64,000 bases of DNA from Cellulosimicrobium marinum. Its GTDB lineage: Bacteria; Actinomycetota; Actinomycetes; Actinomycetales; Cellulomonadaceae. The stretch lies in the NCBI RefSeq assembly GCF_020551945.1, contig NZ_JAJBZH010000001.1, forward strand, positions 376,108-440,107, written 5' to 3'. The notes beneath the pieces were generated by a model. It saw nothing but the letters and a program-made list of their open reading frames with translations. It was not told where the DNA came from and searched no databases. The stretch's first letter is position 1. Each line of letters starts with the position of its first letter. Positions 1-8,486 of this stretch are shown piece after piece. Made by a program: the position numbers and the translations under genes.

Positions 1-3000
1 GTCGCGGGCCACTACAAGGCGGAGCGTGACGAGGCGACGGGTGCGACGCGGCACGTCGGCCTGCGCGAGCGCGGCACGTACTCCGTGGTCCTCGGGCGGT
101 TCGCGAACCGCGGGTTCGAGCAGGAAGCCACGCTCGCCCAGGTGTTCTGGCTCGCGCCGGGGCAGACGGGCCAGCCCGACCGGTTCTTCGTCACGGCCGA
201 CCGGCCCCTGACGGTCACGGAGGACTTCGCCGGGTTCGGCGGCGACGTGGCGGCGCTGCGGCGGCGCCTGCGCGAGTCCGGCGCGCAGGTGCGCGACCAC
301 TTCCCCGAGTACGGGCGCGACTTCCGGCGCCTGCTCGGCATCCCGTCGGAGCAGGCGATGGACCTGTTCCACCAGACGGTGTCCATGAAGTCGGTGGGCG
401 ACCTCGGCGAGTTCGTCCGCGAGCACATGCTCGAGCCGTTCGACGCGCAGCGCTGGACCGACCGGCTCGTCGCCCACTTCGACGACCTCACGAGCGCGCA
501 CGACGCGGTCGTGCGCGCGACGGCACAGGTCGCCCGGCTCGTCCCGCTGCTCGCCGACTGCGACGCGCACGACGCGCTCGGACGTCGTGCGGAGGCGGTC
601 ACGGCGCGACGGGACGCCCTGCGCGCGTTCACGGCGTCGCGGCGGGTCGCGGACCTCGACGGGCTCATCGGCGCGCTGGAGGAGCGGGTCGCGGACGGCG
701 ACGCGCGGCGGGCGCGCATCGGCGACGAGCTCGGCGCCCTCGGGTCGGAGCGGCAGCGGCTCGAGCTCGAGCGCGCGGGCCACGGCGGGGACCGGCTGGC
801 CGCGATCGAGGGCGAGGTGGCGCGCCGCGAGGTCGAGCGCGCCGCGCGCGAGCGCCGCGTCACCCAGCTCGCGGGGTACGCCGCGCAGGCGGGCGGGTCG
901 TCCGGGGCCCCGGCCGACGGTGAGGGCCAGGCCCGGCAGGCCGTCGCGGACGCCCTCGTCGACGCCACCGCGTTCGCCGCGCTGCGCGCCGACGCCGACG
1001 ACGCCGCCCGCACGGTCCGCGACGACCTCGCCCGCGTCGAGGAGGAGGTGGGCGAGGTGTCGGCGGCGGTGCGCGCCGTCGAGCAGGAGACCGCCGAGGT
1101 CAAGGCCGAGCTCGCGAGCCTCGCCGACCGTCGCTCCAACCTCCCGCGCGCCCACCTCGACGTGCGGGACCGGCTGAGCGCCGGCGTCGGCCTCGCCCCG
1201 GGCGACCTGCCGTTCGTCGGCGAGCTGCTCGCGGTGCGGCCCGAGCACGAGGACTGGGAGGGCGCGGCCGAGCGGGTCCTGCGCCCCTTCGCGCTCTCGC
1301 TGCTCGTCCCGGTCGCGCACGCCGACGCCGTCGCGGCGTGGGTCGACCGGGAGCACCTGGGGCTGCGGCTCGTCTACCACCGCGTGCCGGAGCAGGTCGC
1401 GCCGCCGCGACAGGCCGACCGGCCCGACGGCGTGCTCGTCCTCGCCGACCTGCTCGACGTCCGCGCGCTCGACGACGCGCCCGCGCTCACCGCGTGGGTC
1501 GAGGCCGAGCTGGAGCGCCGCGCCGACCACGCGTGCGCCGACGACCTCGCGGCGTTCCGCCGCCTGCCGCGCGCCGTGACCCGCGCGGGCCAGGTCAAGC
1601 ACTCGCCCGACCACCACGAGAAGAACGACGTGCGCGCCGTCGACGACCGGCGCGGGTACGTGCTCGGCTGGTCCACGCAGGCGAAGGTCGACGCGCTGCT
1701 GGAGCAGGCGGCCGAGGTGACGGCGCGGCGCGACGACCTCGCGCGGCGTCGGGACGCCGTCGTCGCCCGGCGCACCGCGCTCCAGGCGCGCGCGACCGCC
1801 CTCGGGCGCCTGGACGTGTACCGCGACTGGGACGAGCTGGACTGGCGCGCCGAGGTGGCCCGCGTCGCCGAGCTCGACGACGAGAAGCGTCGCCTGGAGC
1901 AGGCGAGCGACGAGCTCGGGCGCATCGCCGCCGCGCTCACCGCGAACGCGCGCGCCCACGCCGCCCTGGAGGCCGACCGGGACGACGTCGTCGCGACCCT
2001 CGGCGCGGACCGGCACGCGCTCGACGAGGCCCGCACCGCCCGCGAGCGGGCGCGGGCCGTGCTCGACGGCGCGGGCAAGCCCCTCGACCCGGAGACGACG
2101 GCGGCGCTCACCGAGGAGTTCGACCGTGAGCTCGCGTCGGCCACCGACCTCGACGCGGTCGAGAACGCGGTGCGCTCACGCCTCACCGCCGAGGCCGAGC
2201 AGGCGCAGCGCGAACGCGCCGACCTCGGCACCCGCGTCGCCGGGCAGATGGCCGCGTTCCGCTCCGCGTACCCCGTCGAGACGGCCGAGCTCGACGCCGA
2301 CGTGCGCTCCGCCGACGGCTACCGCGAGATCCACGACCGGCTCGTGCGCGACGACCTGCCCCGCTTCGAGGCCGACTTCAAGGCGTACCTCAACACCAAC
2401 GCGATCCGCGACATCGCCGGGTTCGCCGCCGAGCTCGCCAAGCAGGCCGACCTCATCCGCGACCGCATCGACACCATCAACGACTCCCTGCGGGCGATCG
2501 ACTACAACCCTGGCCGGTACATCCGCCTCGAAGTGTCCCGCACGCCCAACCTGGAGGTGCGCGAGTTCCAGCAGGACCTGCGGGCCTGCACCGACGGCGA
2601 CGGCATCCTCGCCGAGGACGACCGTGCCCTGGCCGAGGGCGACGGGTCGGTGGCCGACGCCGCGCTGTCCTACTCGGAGGACCGGTTCCTGCGCGTCAAG
2701 GCGCTCGTCGAACGCTTCCGCGGCCGCGAGGGCATGACCGACCTCGACGACGCGTGGCGCCGCCGCGTCACCGACGTGCGGCACTGGTTCGTGCTCTCCG
2801 CGTCCGAGCGCTCCCGCGCCGACGACACCGAGCACGAGCACTACTCCGACTCCGGCGGCAAGTCCGGCGGGCAGAAGGAGAAGCTCGCCTACACCGTCCT
2901 CGCCGCGTCCCTCGCCTACCAGTTCAAGCTCGACTGGGGCGCCGTGCGCTCCACCGCGTTCCGGTTCGTCGTCATCGACGAGGCGTTCGGGCGCGGGTCG

Positions 3001-3258
3001 GACGAGTCCACCCGGTTCGCGCTCGAGCTCTTCCGCCGGCTCGGGCTCCAGCTGCTCATCGTCACGCCCCTGCAGAAGATCCACGTCATCGAGCCGTACA
3101 TCTCCGCCGTGGGGTTCGTCGACAACCCGACCGGCCGCTCGTCGCGCCTGCGCACCCTGACCATCGACGCCTACCGGGACGGCCGGGACACCCGGGACGC
3201 CGTCGCGGCCGAGACCGTCGCCGCCGAGACCGTCGCCGCCGAGACCGTCGCCGGTTAG
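1..3258 (+). CDS. jetC: Wadjet/MksB-type SMC-like ATPase JetC, 5' truncated by window edge
   Basis: The C-terminal ~1085 residues of an SMC-like ATPase of the Wadjet (JetABCD, also MksBEFG) plasmid-defence family. In that family JetC is the DNA-loop-extruding motor and JetD the nuclease. The frame is open from base 1, so the Walker A end and the true start lie upstream. Visible are the conserved stretch LFHQTVSMKSVGDLGEFVRE (nt 367-426), long charged coiled-coil segments, the ABC signature SGGKSGGQKEKL (2851-2886) and Walker B FVVIDEAF (2965-2988). The extreme C-terminus is a tandem AETVA repeat (three 15-bp units, 3208-3252). The next gene is a convergent TetR regulator overlapping by 4 nt, so no jetD follows; jetA, jetB and possibly jetD would have to lie upstream. 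A general MksB condensin role is the alternative to defence. Confidence 0.85.
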   Translation, partial: VAGHYKAERDEATGATRHVGLRERGTYSVVLGRFANRGFEQEATLAQVFWLAPGQTGQPDRFFVTADRPLTVTEDFAGFGGDVAALRRRLRESGAQVRDHFPEYGRDFRRLLGIPSEQAMDLFHQTVSMKSVGDLGEFVREHMLEPFDAQRWTDRLVAHFDDLTSAHDAVVRATAQVARLVPLLADCDAHDALGRRAEAVTARRDALRAFTASRRVADLDGLIGALEERVADGDARRARIGDELGALGSERQRLELERAGHGGDRLAAIEGEVARREVERAARERRVTQLAGYAAQAGGSSGAPADGEGQARQAVADALVDATAFAALRADADDAARTVRDDLARVEEEVGEVSAAVRAVEQETAEVKAELASLADRRSNLPRAHLDVRDRLSAGVGLAPGDLPFVGELLAVRPEHEDWEGAAERVLRPFALSLLVPVAHADAVAAWVDREHLGLRLVYHRVPEQVAPPRQADRPDGVLVLADLLDVRALDDAPALTAWVEAELERRADHACADDLAAFRRLPRAVTRAGQVKHSPDHHEKNDVRAVDDRRGYVLGWSTQAKVDALLEQAAEVTARRDDLARRRDAVVARRTALQARATALGRLDVYRDWDELDWRAEVARVAELDDEKRRLEQASDELGRIAAALTANARAHAALEADRDDVVATLGADRHALDEARTARERARAVLDGAGKPLDPETTAALTEEFDRELASATDLDAVENAVRSRLTAEAEQAQRERADLGTRVAGQMAAFRSAYPVETAELDADVRSADGYREIHDRLVRDDLPRFEADFKAYLNTNAIRDIAGFAAELAKQADLIRDRIDTINDSLRAIDYNPGRYIRLEVSRTPNLEVREFQQDLRACTDGDGILAEDDRALAEGDGSVADAALSYSEDRFLRVKALVERFRGREGMTDLDDAWRRRVTDVRHWFVLSASERSRADDTEHEHYSDSGGKSGGQKEKLAYTVLAASLAYQFKLDWGAVRSTAFRFVVIDEAFGRGSDESTRFALELFRRLGLQLLIVTPLQKIHVIEPYISAVGFVDNPTGRSSRLRTLTIDAYRDGRDTRDAVAAETVAAETVAAETVAG
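3208..3252 (+). repeat. 15-bp tandem repeat x3 at the 3' end of jetC
   Basis: Three perfect copies of GCCGAGACCGTCGCC end 4 nt before the stop codon of the SMC-like gene. They encode repeats of AETVA. This looks like a replication-slippage expansion of the C-terminal tail. Confidence 0.9.
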
Positions 3259-3938
3259 CCGAGCGGCCGGGGTCGGTCGGCGCCCGCGAGGGTGGCGGCG
3301 AGGATCGCCTCGACGGCGAAGGCGGTCGACCGGGCGAGGTCGACGGCGTCGGGCGCGAGGAGCCACTGCACCTGGAGGCCGTCCATCACGGCGATGATCG
3401 ACGACGCCGCCCGGTCCAGGGCGGCGGCGTCGAGGTCGACGTCCGTCCCGGCGACGGCGCGCAGCGCGGTGGCGATGTCGGCGCGCAGCACGCGGAACCG
3501 TTCGGCCACCCACGGGGCGGCGGGGTGGCCGTCGGTCACGGACTCCCCGGTGAGCACCGTGTACGTCTGCACGAGGCCCGGCCGCTCGGCGTTGGCGGCG
3601 GCGGTCGCGACGAGGTGGCGGAAGAGGTCGAGCCCTTCCGGGATGTGCTGGGGGTCGAGGTGCTCGACGTCGCTGCGGTCGCGGTGCTCGAGCACGGCGG
3701 TGAGCAGACGGTCCTTGGACCCGAAGTGGTGCAGCACGCCGGCGTGCGTGATCCCGACCTGCTCCGCGACCTCGGCCAGCGAGCCCTGGTGGTAGCCCTT
3801 CGCGCCGAACACGCGCGCGGCCGCCCGCAGGATCTCCTCGCGCCGCGCGATCGTCTCGGGGCGGGGGCCGCGCGGGCGGCGTCCGGCACCCGGTGGGCGC
3901 GGCGCGACGGGCGGTTGTCCCGCGGTGTCGTCGGGCAT
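3255..3938 (-). CDS. TetR/AcrR family transcriptional regulator
   Basis: A 227-residue one-component repressor. The N-terminal helix-turn-helix is clear: ILRAAARVFGAKGYHQGSLAEVAEQVGIT, with the typical AGVLHHFGSKDRLL continuation at about residues 35-75. The C-terminal two thirds is a ligand-binding helical domain with no recognisable specificity. ATG 3938 is chosen because the TetR alignment begins soon after it and a -10-like TAGGGT lies 7 nt upstream; the longer frame adds a low-complexity Arg-rich leader. It is convergent with the SMC-like gene (4-nt overlap of stops) and divergent from a PAP2 phosphatase 127 bp away, which is a possible target. The ligand is unknown. Confidence 0.88.
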   Translation of the reverse strand: MPDDTAGQPPVAPRPPGAGRRPRGPRPETIARREEILRAAARVFGAKGYHQGSLAEVAEQVGITHAGVLHHFGSKDRLLTAVLEHRDRSDVEHLDPQHIPEGLDLFRHLVATAAANAERPGLVQTYTVLTGESVTDGHPAAPWVAERFRVLRADIATALRAVAGTDVDLDAAALDRAASSIIAVMDGLQVQWLLAPDAVDLARSTAFAVEAILAATLAGADRPRPLG

Positions 3939-3945
3939 GCCCGCC

Positions 3946-3951
3946 ACCCTA
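3946..3951 (-). promoter_or_regulatory. -10 box of the TetR gene (leaderless)
   Basis: On the minus strand TAGGGT lies 7 nt before ATG 3938. No Shine-Dalgarno sequence fits between them. Confidence 0.5.
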
Positions 3952-4053
3952 GCCCGGTCCCCGGGTGCCCGGACCGGCCGGGAGAGGGGCGCCGCGCCGT
4001 CGGACCGACCACGACCTTCCCGTCGTCTTCTCGGAACCGGCACGATCGTCGCC

Positions 4054-4059
4054 TACGGT
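4054..4059 (+). promoter_or_regulatory. -10 box of the PAP2 gene (leaderless)
   Basis: TACGGT ends 6 nt before ATG 4066. The GGGAGG in between abuts the start codon and is too close to act as a normal ribosome binding site. Confidence 0.5.
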
Positions 4060-4065
4060 GGGAGG

Positions 4066-5118
4066 ATGCCCGCCGACCACGCACCGACGCGCCCCCTGCC
4101 GAGCTCGGGGGACGGGGCGACGCGCCCCCTGCCGGTCACCCCGTCCGCGGGGCCGCCCGCGGCCGTGCCGCCCCCGTCCGGGCAGTCCGGGGCCGCTCCG
4201 GTCTCGCGCCCGTCGACCGCGCCGTCGACCGCGCCACCGACCCTGCCGGCCGGCGCGTCCGCCCGGGTCGGGTCGCGCGTGGCGGCGGCGCTCGTCGCGG
4301 TGGCCGCGGCCGTCCTCGGCTGGATGGTGTGGCGGTACTTCGTCGACACGTACGCCGGGCAGATGGCCGAGCGGGCCGCGTTCGACGGCGCGACGAACGG
4401 GCAGGGGCGGCTGTGGTCCGTCGCGAAGCCCGTCCTCGACACGGTCTCCCTGACGTTCGTCGTCGCGGGCCTCGGCGCAGCCATGGGCATCGCCCTGCTG
4501 CGCCGCCGGTGGGGCCTGGCCGTGCAGGTCGCGTTCCTCGTCGTCGGGGCGAACGTCACCACGCAGGCCGTCAAGCACGTCCTCCTCGGTCGCGAGAACC
4601 TCATCGGCGGCTGGACCGCCGACAACTCGCTCCCCAGCGGGCACACCACCGTCGCGGGCTCCGTCGCGGCGGCCGTCCTGCTCGTCGTGCCGCGAGGATG
4701 GCGACCGCTGGTCGCCGTGCTCGGCGGCGGGTACACGGCCGCGACGGGCATCTCGACGCTCGTCGGGCAGTGGCACCGGCCGAGCGACGTCGTCGCGGCC
4801 GTGCTCGTGGTCCTCGCCTGGGGTGCGCTCGTGTGCGCGTTCACGCCGCGCTCCGCGCTCGACCCCGGTGCGGGGACGTCCCCGGGCTCGACCGTGACCG
4901 CCGTCCTGCTCCTCCTCGGCGCCGGTGCGGCGGGCGCCGTCGCCCTCTGGGCCCTGCGCGCGACACCCGCGACGTGGGACACGACGACCGTCCAGGAGGC
5001 GAGCGCCTACGCCGGGGGCGTGGCGGGGGTCGTCGCGGTCACGGCCGCCGCGTTCGCGGTCCTGCTCCTCGTCCGTCAGGCGACGGCCCGCCCCGACCGG
5101 CTCTCCGTTCGGGGGTAG
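4066..5118 (+). CDS. PAP2-family membrane phosphatase
   Basis: A 350-residue integral membrane phosphatase of the PAP2/haloperoxidase superfamily, which removes phosphate from lipid phosphates such as phosphatidate or undecaprenyl pyrophosphate at the membrane. The first ~65 residues are a Pro/Ser/Ala-rich cytoplasmic tail with two TRPLP copies. Transmembrane helices begin near residue 70. The three PAP2 signature blocks are visible: KHVLLGREN (weak KxxxxxxRP block), SLPSGHTT with the conserved PSGH, and GQWHRPSDVVAA carrying the second catalytic His and Asp. At least two further hydrophobic helices follow. It stands alone, divergent from the TetR gene. The exact substrate cannot be told from the sequence. 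Confidence 0.85.
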   Translation: MPADHAPTRPLPSSGDGATRPLPVTPSAGPPAAVPPPSGQSGAAPVSRPSTAPSTAPPTLPAGASARVGSRVAAALVAVAAAVLGWMVWRYFVDTYAGQMAERAAFDGATNGQGRLWSVAKPVLDTVSLTFVVAGLGAAMGIALLRRRWGLAVQVAFLVVGANVTTQAVKHVLLGRENLIGGWTADNSLPSGHTTVAGSVAAAVLLVVPRGWRPLVAVLGGGYTAATGISTLVGQWHRPSDVVAAVLVVLAWGALVCAFTPRSALDPGAGTSPGSTVTAVLLLLGAGAAGAVALWALRATPATWDTTTVQEASAYAGGVAGVVAVTAAAFAVLLLVRQATARPDRLSVRG

Positions 5119-5334
5119 GGTGCGGCTGGCGCGGATGGCGTAACGTCGTAGGCTGCCTGGACCGGTCCGCCGACCGGAGGCCCGGGAGGCGCAGCGGTGC
5201 GACGCCCACGGCGACCAGCCGTCGTCGACCCCACGACGACGCGCGCACGACCGCCACCCGGACCACACCGGCCGCCACACCTCGCGACGGCGGCCCGCAC
5301 CGCACGACGCACCACCGACGGAAAGCAGGATGGG

Positions 5335-8124
5335 ATGCCACGCAAGCTCGTGATCGTCGAGTCGCCCGCCAAGGCTCGCAAGATCCAGGGCTACCTCGGG
5401 GACGACTACGAGGTCGAGGCGAGCGTCGGGCACATCCGCGACCTGCCGCAGCCGTCCGAGCTGCCCGCCGACATGAAGAAGGGCCCGTACGGCAAGTTCG
5501 CCGTCGACGTCGACAACGGGTTCGACCCCTACTACGAGGTCTACGCGGACAAGAAGAAGAAGGTCTCCGAGCTCAAGCGCGCCCTCAAGGAGGCCGACGA
5601 GCTCTACCTCGCGACCGACGAGGACCGCGAGGGCGAGGCCATCGCCTGGCACCTGCTGGAGGCCCTCAAGCCGAAGGTCCCCGTCAAGCGCATGGTGTTC
5701 CACGAGATCACGCGCGAGGCCATCCAGCGGGCCCTGGAGAACACGCGCGACCTCGACGAGCACCTCGTCGACGCGCAGGAGACCCGCCGCATCCTCGACC
5801 GCCTCTACGGCTACGAGGTCTCGCCGGTGCTGTGGCGCAAGGTCCGCCAGGGCCTGTCGGCCGGACGCGTGCAGTCCGTCGCGACGCGCCTCGTCGTCGA
5901 GCGCGAGCGCGAGCGCATGGCGTTCGTCGCCGCCGAGTACTGGGACGTCACCGGCACGTTCGGGCTCGCGGGCGACGCCGCGGCCGCCGCCCCCGACGAC
6001 GCCGGCAAGGCGTTCGGCGCCCGGCTCGTCCAGGTCGGCGACGCGCGCGTCGCGTCCGGCCGCGACTTCGACGACCGCGGGCAGCTCAAGGCCTCGGCGC
6101 GCGACGGCGTCGCGCACCTCGACGAGGCGACGGCCCGCGCCGTCGTCACGGGCCTCGCGGACGCCGACTTCACCGTCCGGTCCCTCGAGACCAAGCCGTA
6201 CACGCGGCGACCGGCCGCCCCCTTCACGACGTCGACCCTCCAGCAGGAGTCGAGCCGCAAGCTCCGCATGTCCTCGCGGCAGACGATGCGCACCGCGCAG
6301 TCGCTGTACGAGAACGGGTACATCACCTACATGCGCACCGACTCGCCGTCGCTGTCCGCCGAGGCGACGAGCGCAGCACGCCGCCAGGCCGGCGAGCTCT
6401 ACGGCGCGGACTTCGTGCCCGACAAGCCGCGCGTCTACGCGTCGAAGAACGCCGGCGCGCAGGAGGCCCACGAGGCGATCCGACCCGCCGGGGACTCCTT
6501 CCGCACGCCCGCGCAGGTCGCCAAGGAGCTCAGCGGCGACCAGTTCAAGCTCTACGAGCTCATCTGGAAGCGCACCGTCGCGTCGCAGATGGCCGACGCG
6601 AAGGGCTCGACGGCGTCCGTGCGCCTCGGCGCGCCGCTCGCCGGTGCCGCCGGCGACCTCGCCGGGCGCGACGCCGTGTTCGCGGCCTCCGGGACCGTCA
6701 TCACGTTCCGCGGCTTCCTCGCCGCGTACGAGGAGAGCGCCGACGTCGACCGGTACGCCGAGGACGCCCTCGGTGCGAAGGGCGGCGACGACCGCGAGAC
6801 CCGCCTCCCGCGGATGGCCGAGGGCGACGCGCTGCGCGGCGAGGACGTCGAGGCGGCCGGCCACTCGACGTCGGCCCCGCCTCGCTACACCGAGGCGAGC
6901 CTCGTCAAGGCGCTGGAGGAGCTCGGGATCGGGCGGCCGTCCACGTACGCGTCGACGATCTCGACCATCCAGGACCGCGGGTACGTGCTCAGCCGTGGCC
7001 AGGCGCTCGTGCCGAGCTGGCTCGCGTTCGCCGTCACGCGGCTCCTGGAGGAGCACTTCGACCGCCTCGTCGACTACCGGTTCACCGCCGCGATGGAGGC
7101 CGACCTCGACGAGATCGCGACCGGGCGTCGCGACCGCGTCGAGTGGCTCACCCAGTTCTACTTCGGCGACGCCGCACGCGGTGACGCGGGCGAGGGCCTG
7201 CGCGAGCTCGTCGAGAACCTCGGCGACATCGACGCGCGCGGCATCAACTCCGTGCCGATCGGCGAGGGCATCCAGCTCCGCGTCGGCCGCTACGGCCCGT
7301 ACGTCGAGGACCTGTCGGTCGAGGTGAAGGAGGGCGAGAACCCGCCCCGCGCCTCCGTGCCCGACGACGTCGCCCCCGACGAGCTCACCGTCGCCAAGGC
7401 GCGCGAGCTCCTCGCCGCCGGCGCGGACGACGGCAAGGTGCTCGGCACCGACCCCGGCTCGGGCAACGAGATCATCGCGAAGGCCGGCCGCTACGGCCCG
7501 TACGTCACCGAGGTGCTCGACCTCCCGCCGATCGACACGTCGCTGTCCGCCGCGGCGCAGAAGAAGGCCAAGGCCGCCCAGCCCAAGCCGCGCACCGCGT
7601 CGCTGCTCAAGACGCAGACCCTCGACACCGTGACCATCGAGGACGCGCTCCAGCTCCTGTCCCTGCCGCGCGTCGTCGGGACGGATCCCGAGTCGGGCGA
7701 GGAGATCACCGCGCAGAACGGCCGCTACGGCCCCTACCTCAAGAAGGGCACCGACTCCCGCACCCTCCCCAGCGAGGAGTCGATGTTCACGGTCACGCTC
7801 GACGAGGCGATCGAGCTCTACAAGCAGCCGAAGCGCGGCCGCGGACGCACCGCCGCCCCGCCGCTGCGCGAGCTCGGCGACGACCCGACCAGCGGCAAGC
7901 CGATCGTCGTCAAGGACGGCCGGTTCGGCGCGTACGTCACCGACGGCGAGACCAACCGCACCCTCCCGCGCGACCTCACGCCCGAGTCGATCACGCCCGA
8001 GCGCGCGATCGAGCTGCTCGCGGAGAAGCGCGCCCAGGGCCCCGCGAAGAAGCGCACGCCCGCCAAGAAGCCGGCGGCGAAGAAGGCCCCCGCGAAGAAG
8101 CCCGCTGCGAAGTCCGCGAAGTAG
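5335..8124 (+). CDS. topA: DNA topoisomerase I (type IA)
   Basis: Relaxes negatively supercoiled DNA by transient single-strand cleavage through a tyrosine. This is a 929-residue protein of actinobacterial size. The Toprim domain begins at LVIVESPAKARKIQGYLG and carries the acidic triad D95-E96-D97-R98-E99. The active-site Tyr332 sits in ITYMRTDS. The C-terminal half has repeated TopA C-terminal modules (GRYGPYV, GRYGPYL, GRFGAYV) in place of zinc fingers, then a Lys/Ala/Pro tail of about 30 residues, as in other actinobacteria. ATG 5335 is preceded by an AAGCAGGA ribosome site; a longer frame from GTG 5197 is Arg/Pro-rich and rejected. The stop codon lies inside the first unit of a 21-bp repeat array. 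Confidence 0.97.
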   Translation: MPRKLVIVESPAKARKIQGYLGDDYEVEASVGHIRDLPQPSELPADMKKGPYGKFAVDVDNGFDPYYEVYADKKKKVSELKRALKEADELYLATDEDREGEAIAWHLLEALKPKVPVKRMVFHEITREAIQRALENTRDLDEHLVDAQETRRILDRLYGYEVSPVLWRKVRQGLSAGRVQSVATRLVVERERERMAFVAAEYWDVTGTFGLAGDAAAAAPDDAGKAFGARLVQVGDARVASGRDFDDRGQLKASARDGVAHLDEATARAVVTGLADADFTVRSLETKPYTRRPAAPFTTSTLQQESSRKLRMSSRQTMRTAQSLYENGYITYMRTDSPSLSAEATSAARRQAGELYGADFVPDKPRVYASKNAGAQEAHEAIRPAGDSFRTPAQVAKELSGDQFKLYELIWKRTVASQMADAKGSTASVRLGAPLAGAAGDLAGRDAVFAASGTVITFRGFLAAYEESADVDRYAEDALGAKGGDDRETRLPRMAEGDALRGEDVEAAGHSTSAPPRYTEASLVKALEELGIGRPSTYASTISTIQDRGYVLSRGQALVPSWLAFAVTRLLEEHFDRLVDYRFTAAMEADLDEIATGRRDRVEWLTQFYFGDAARGDAGEGLRELVENLGDIDARGINSVPIGEGIQLRVGRYGPYVEDLSVEVKEGENPPRASVPDDVAPDELTVAKARELLAAGADDGKVLGTDPGSGNEIIAKAGRYGPYVTEVLDLPPIDTSLSAAAQKKAKAAQPKPRTASLLKTQTLDTVTIEDALQLLSLPRVVGTDPESGEEITAQNGRYGPYLKKGTDSRTLPSEESMFTVTLDEAIELYKQPKRGRGRTAAPPLRELGDDPTSGKPIVVKDGRFGAYVTDGETNRTLPRDLTPESITPERAIELLAEKRAQGPAKKRTPAKKPAAKKAPAKKPAAKSAK

Positions 8125-8191
8125 TACCCCAGTCCCGCGGGGTAGTACCGCGGTCGCGCGAGGTAGGACCGTGGTTCCGCGAGGTAGGACC
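8120..8191 (+). repeat. 21-bp phased repeat array, four units, behind topA
   Basis: Four copies of a 9-bp core GGTASKACC start at 8120, 8141, 8162 and 8183, exactly 21 bp apart, with related GC-rich spacers. The first core (AGTAGTACC) contains the topA stop codon. The core GGTA-G-TACC is a palindrome with an odd centre. The array reads in the same orientation as topA. Confidence 0.85.
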
Positions 8192-8486
8192 GTGGTTGGG
8201 CTGGGTCCGCGGTGCGGCGGCCTCGGTGCTCGGGGCTGCCGCGCCGTCGGCCCGTCCTGTGGGCTGGGGTTCCCGACGCGCGGCCTGACGCCCCTTCGCA
8301 TCCGAGCCCACCGCACCGCTCGGCTGCTGTCCGTCACCACGGTGTGCAGGTCGGGCGACCTGCGGTACTACCTCGCGCGACCGCGGTACTACTTCGCGGT
8401 CCTCGGTACTACTTCACGCGACCTCGGTACTACTTCACGCGACCTCGGTACCACTCTCGTGACCTCGGTACTCCCTCGCGGCGTGG
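8125..8486. other. 362-bp convergent gap between topA and the ABC permease
   Basis: No gene is supported here. The gap holds two repeat arrays facing each other, one behind each stop codon, with about 170 bp between them that shows neither coding signal nor recognisable structure. A 25-bp perfect inverted repeat (8142-8166 and 8368-8392) links the arrays. No classical hairpin plus T-run is visible, so the arrays themselves may mark the transcript ends. Confidence 0.8.
8361..8483 (-). repeat. 20-21-bp phased repeat array, six units, behind the ABC permease gene
   Basis: Six cores (GGTACTACC, GGTACTACT three times, GGTACCACT, GGTACTCCC on the plus strand) start at 8364, 8385, 8405, 8426, 8447 and 8467, spaced 21, 20, 21, 21 and 20 bp. 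Two neighbouring units are identical over 21 bp. On the minus strand they read GGTAGTACC-type, the same sense as the gene that ends at 8487 and the same sense relative to its gene as the array behind topA. Confidence 0.87.

Noticed and set aside
5197-5334. Upstream GTG start for topA adding 46 residues
   Set aside because: The added part is Arg/Pro low-complexity, while ATG 5335 has a ribosome site and matches the usual topoisomerase I start.
2754-7184. Very long plus-strand open frame of 1476 codons across jetC, TetR, PAP2 and topA
   Set aside because: Its translation is Arg/Pro/Ala low-complexity typical of an off-frame reading in ~75% GC DNA, and it crosses several well-supported genes on both strands.
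8361-8483. CRISPR array
   Set aside because: Period is only 20-21 bp, the units abut with related rather than unique spacers, and no cas genes are near.
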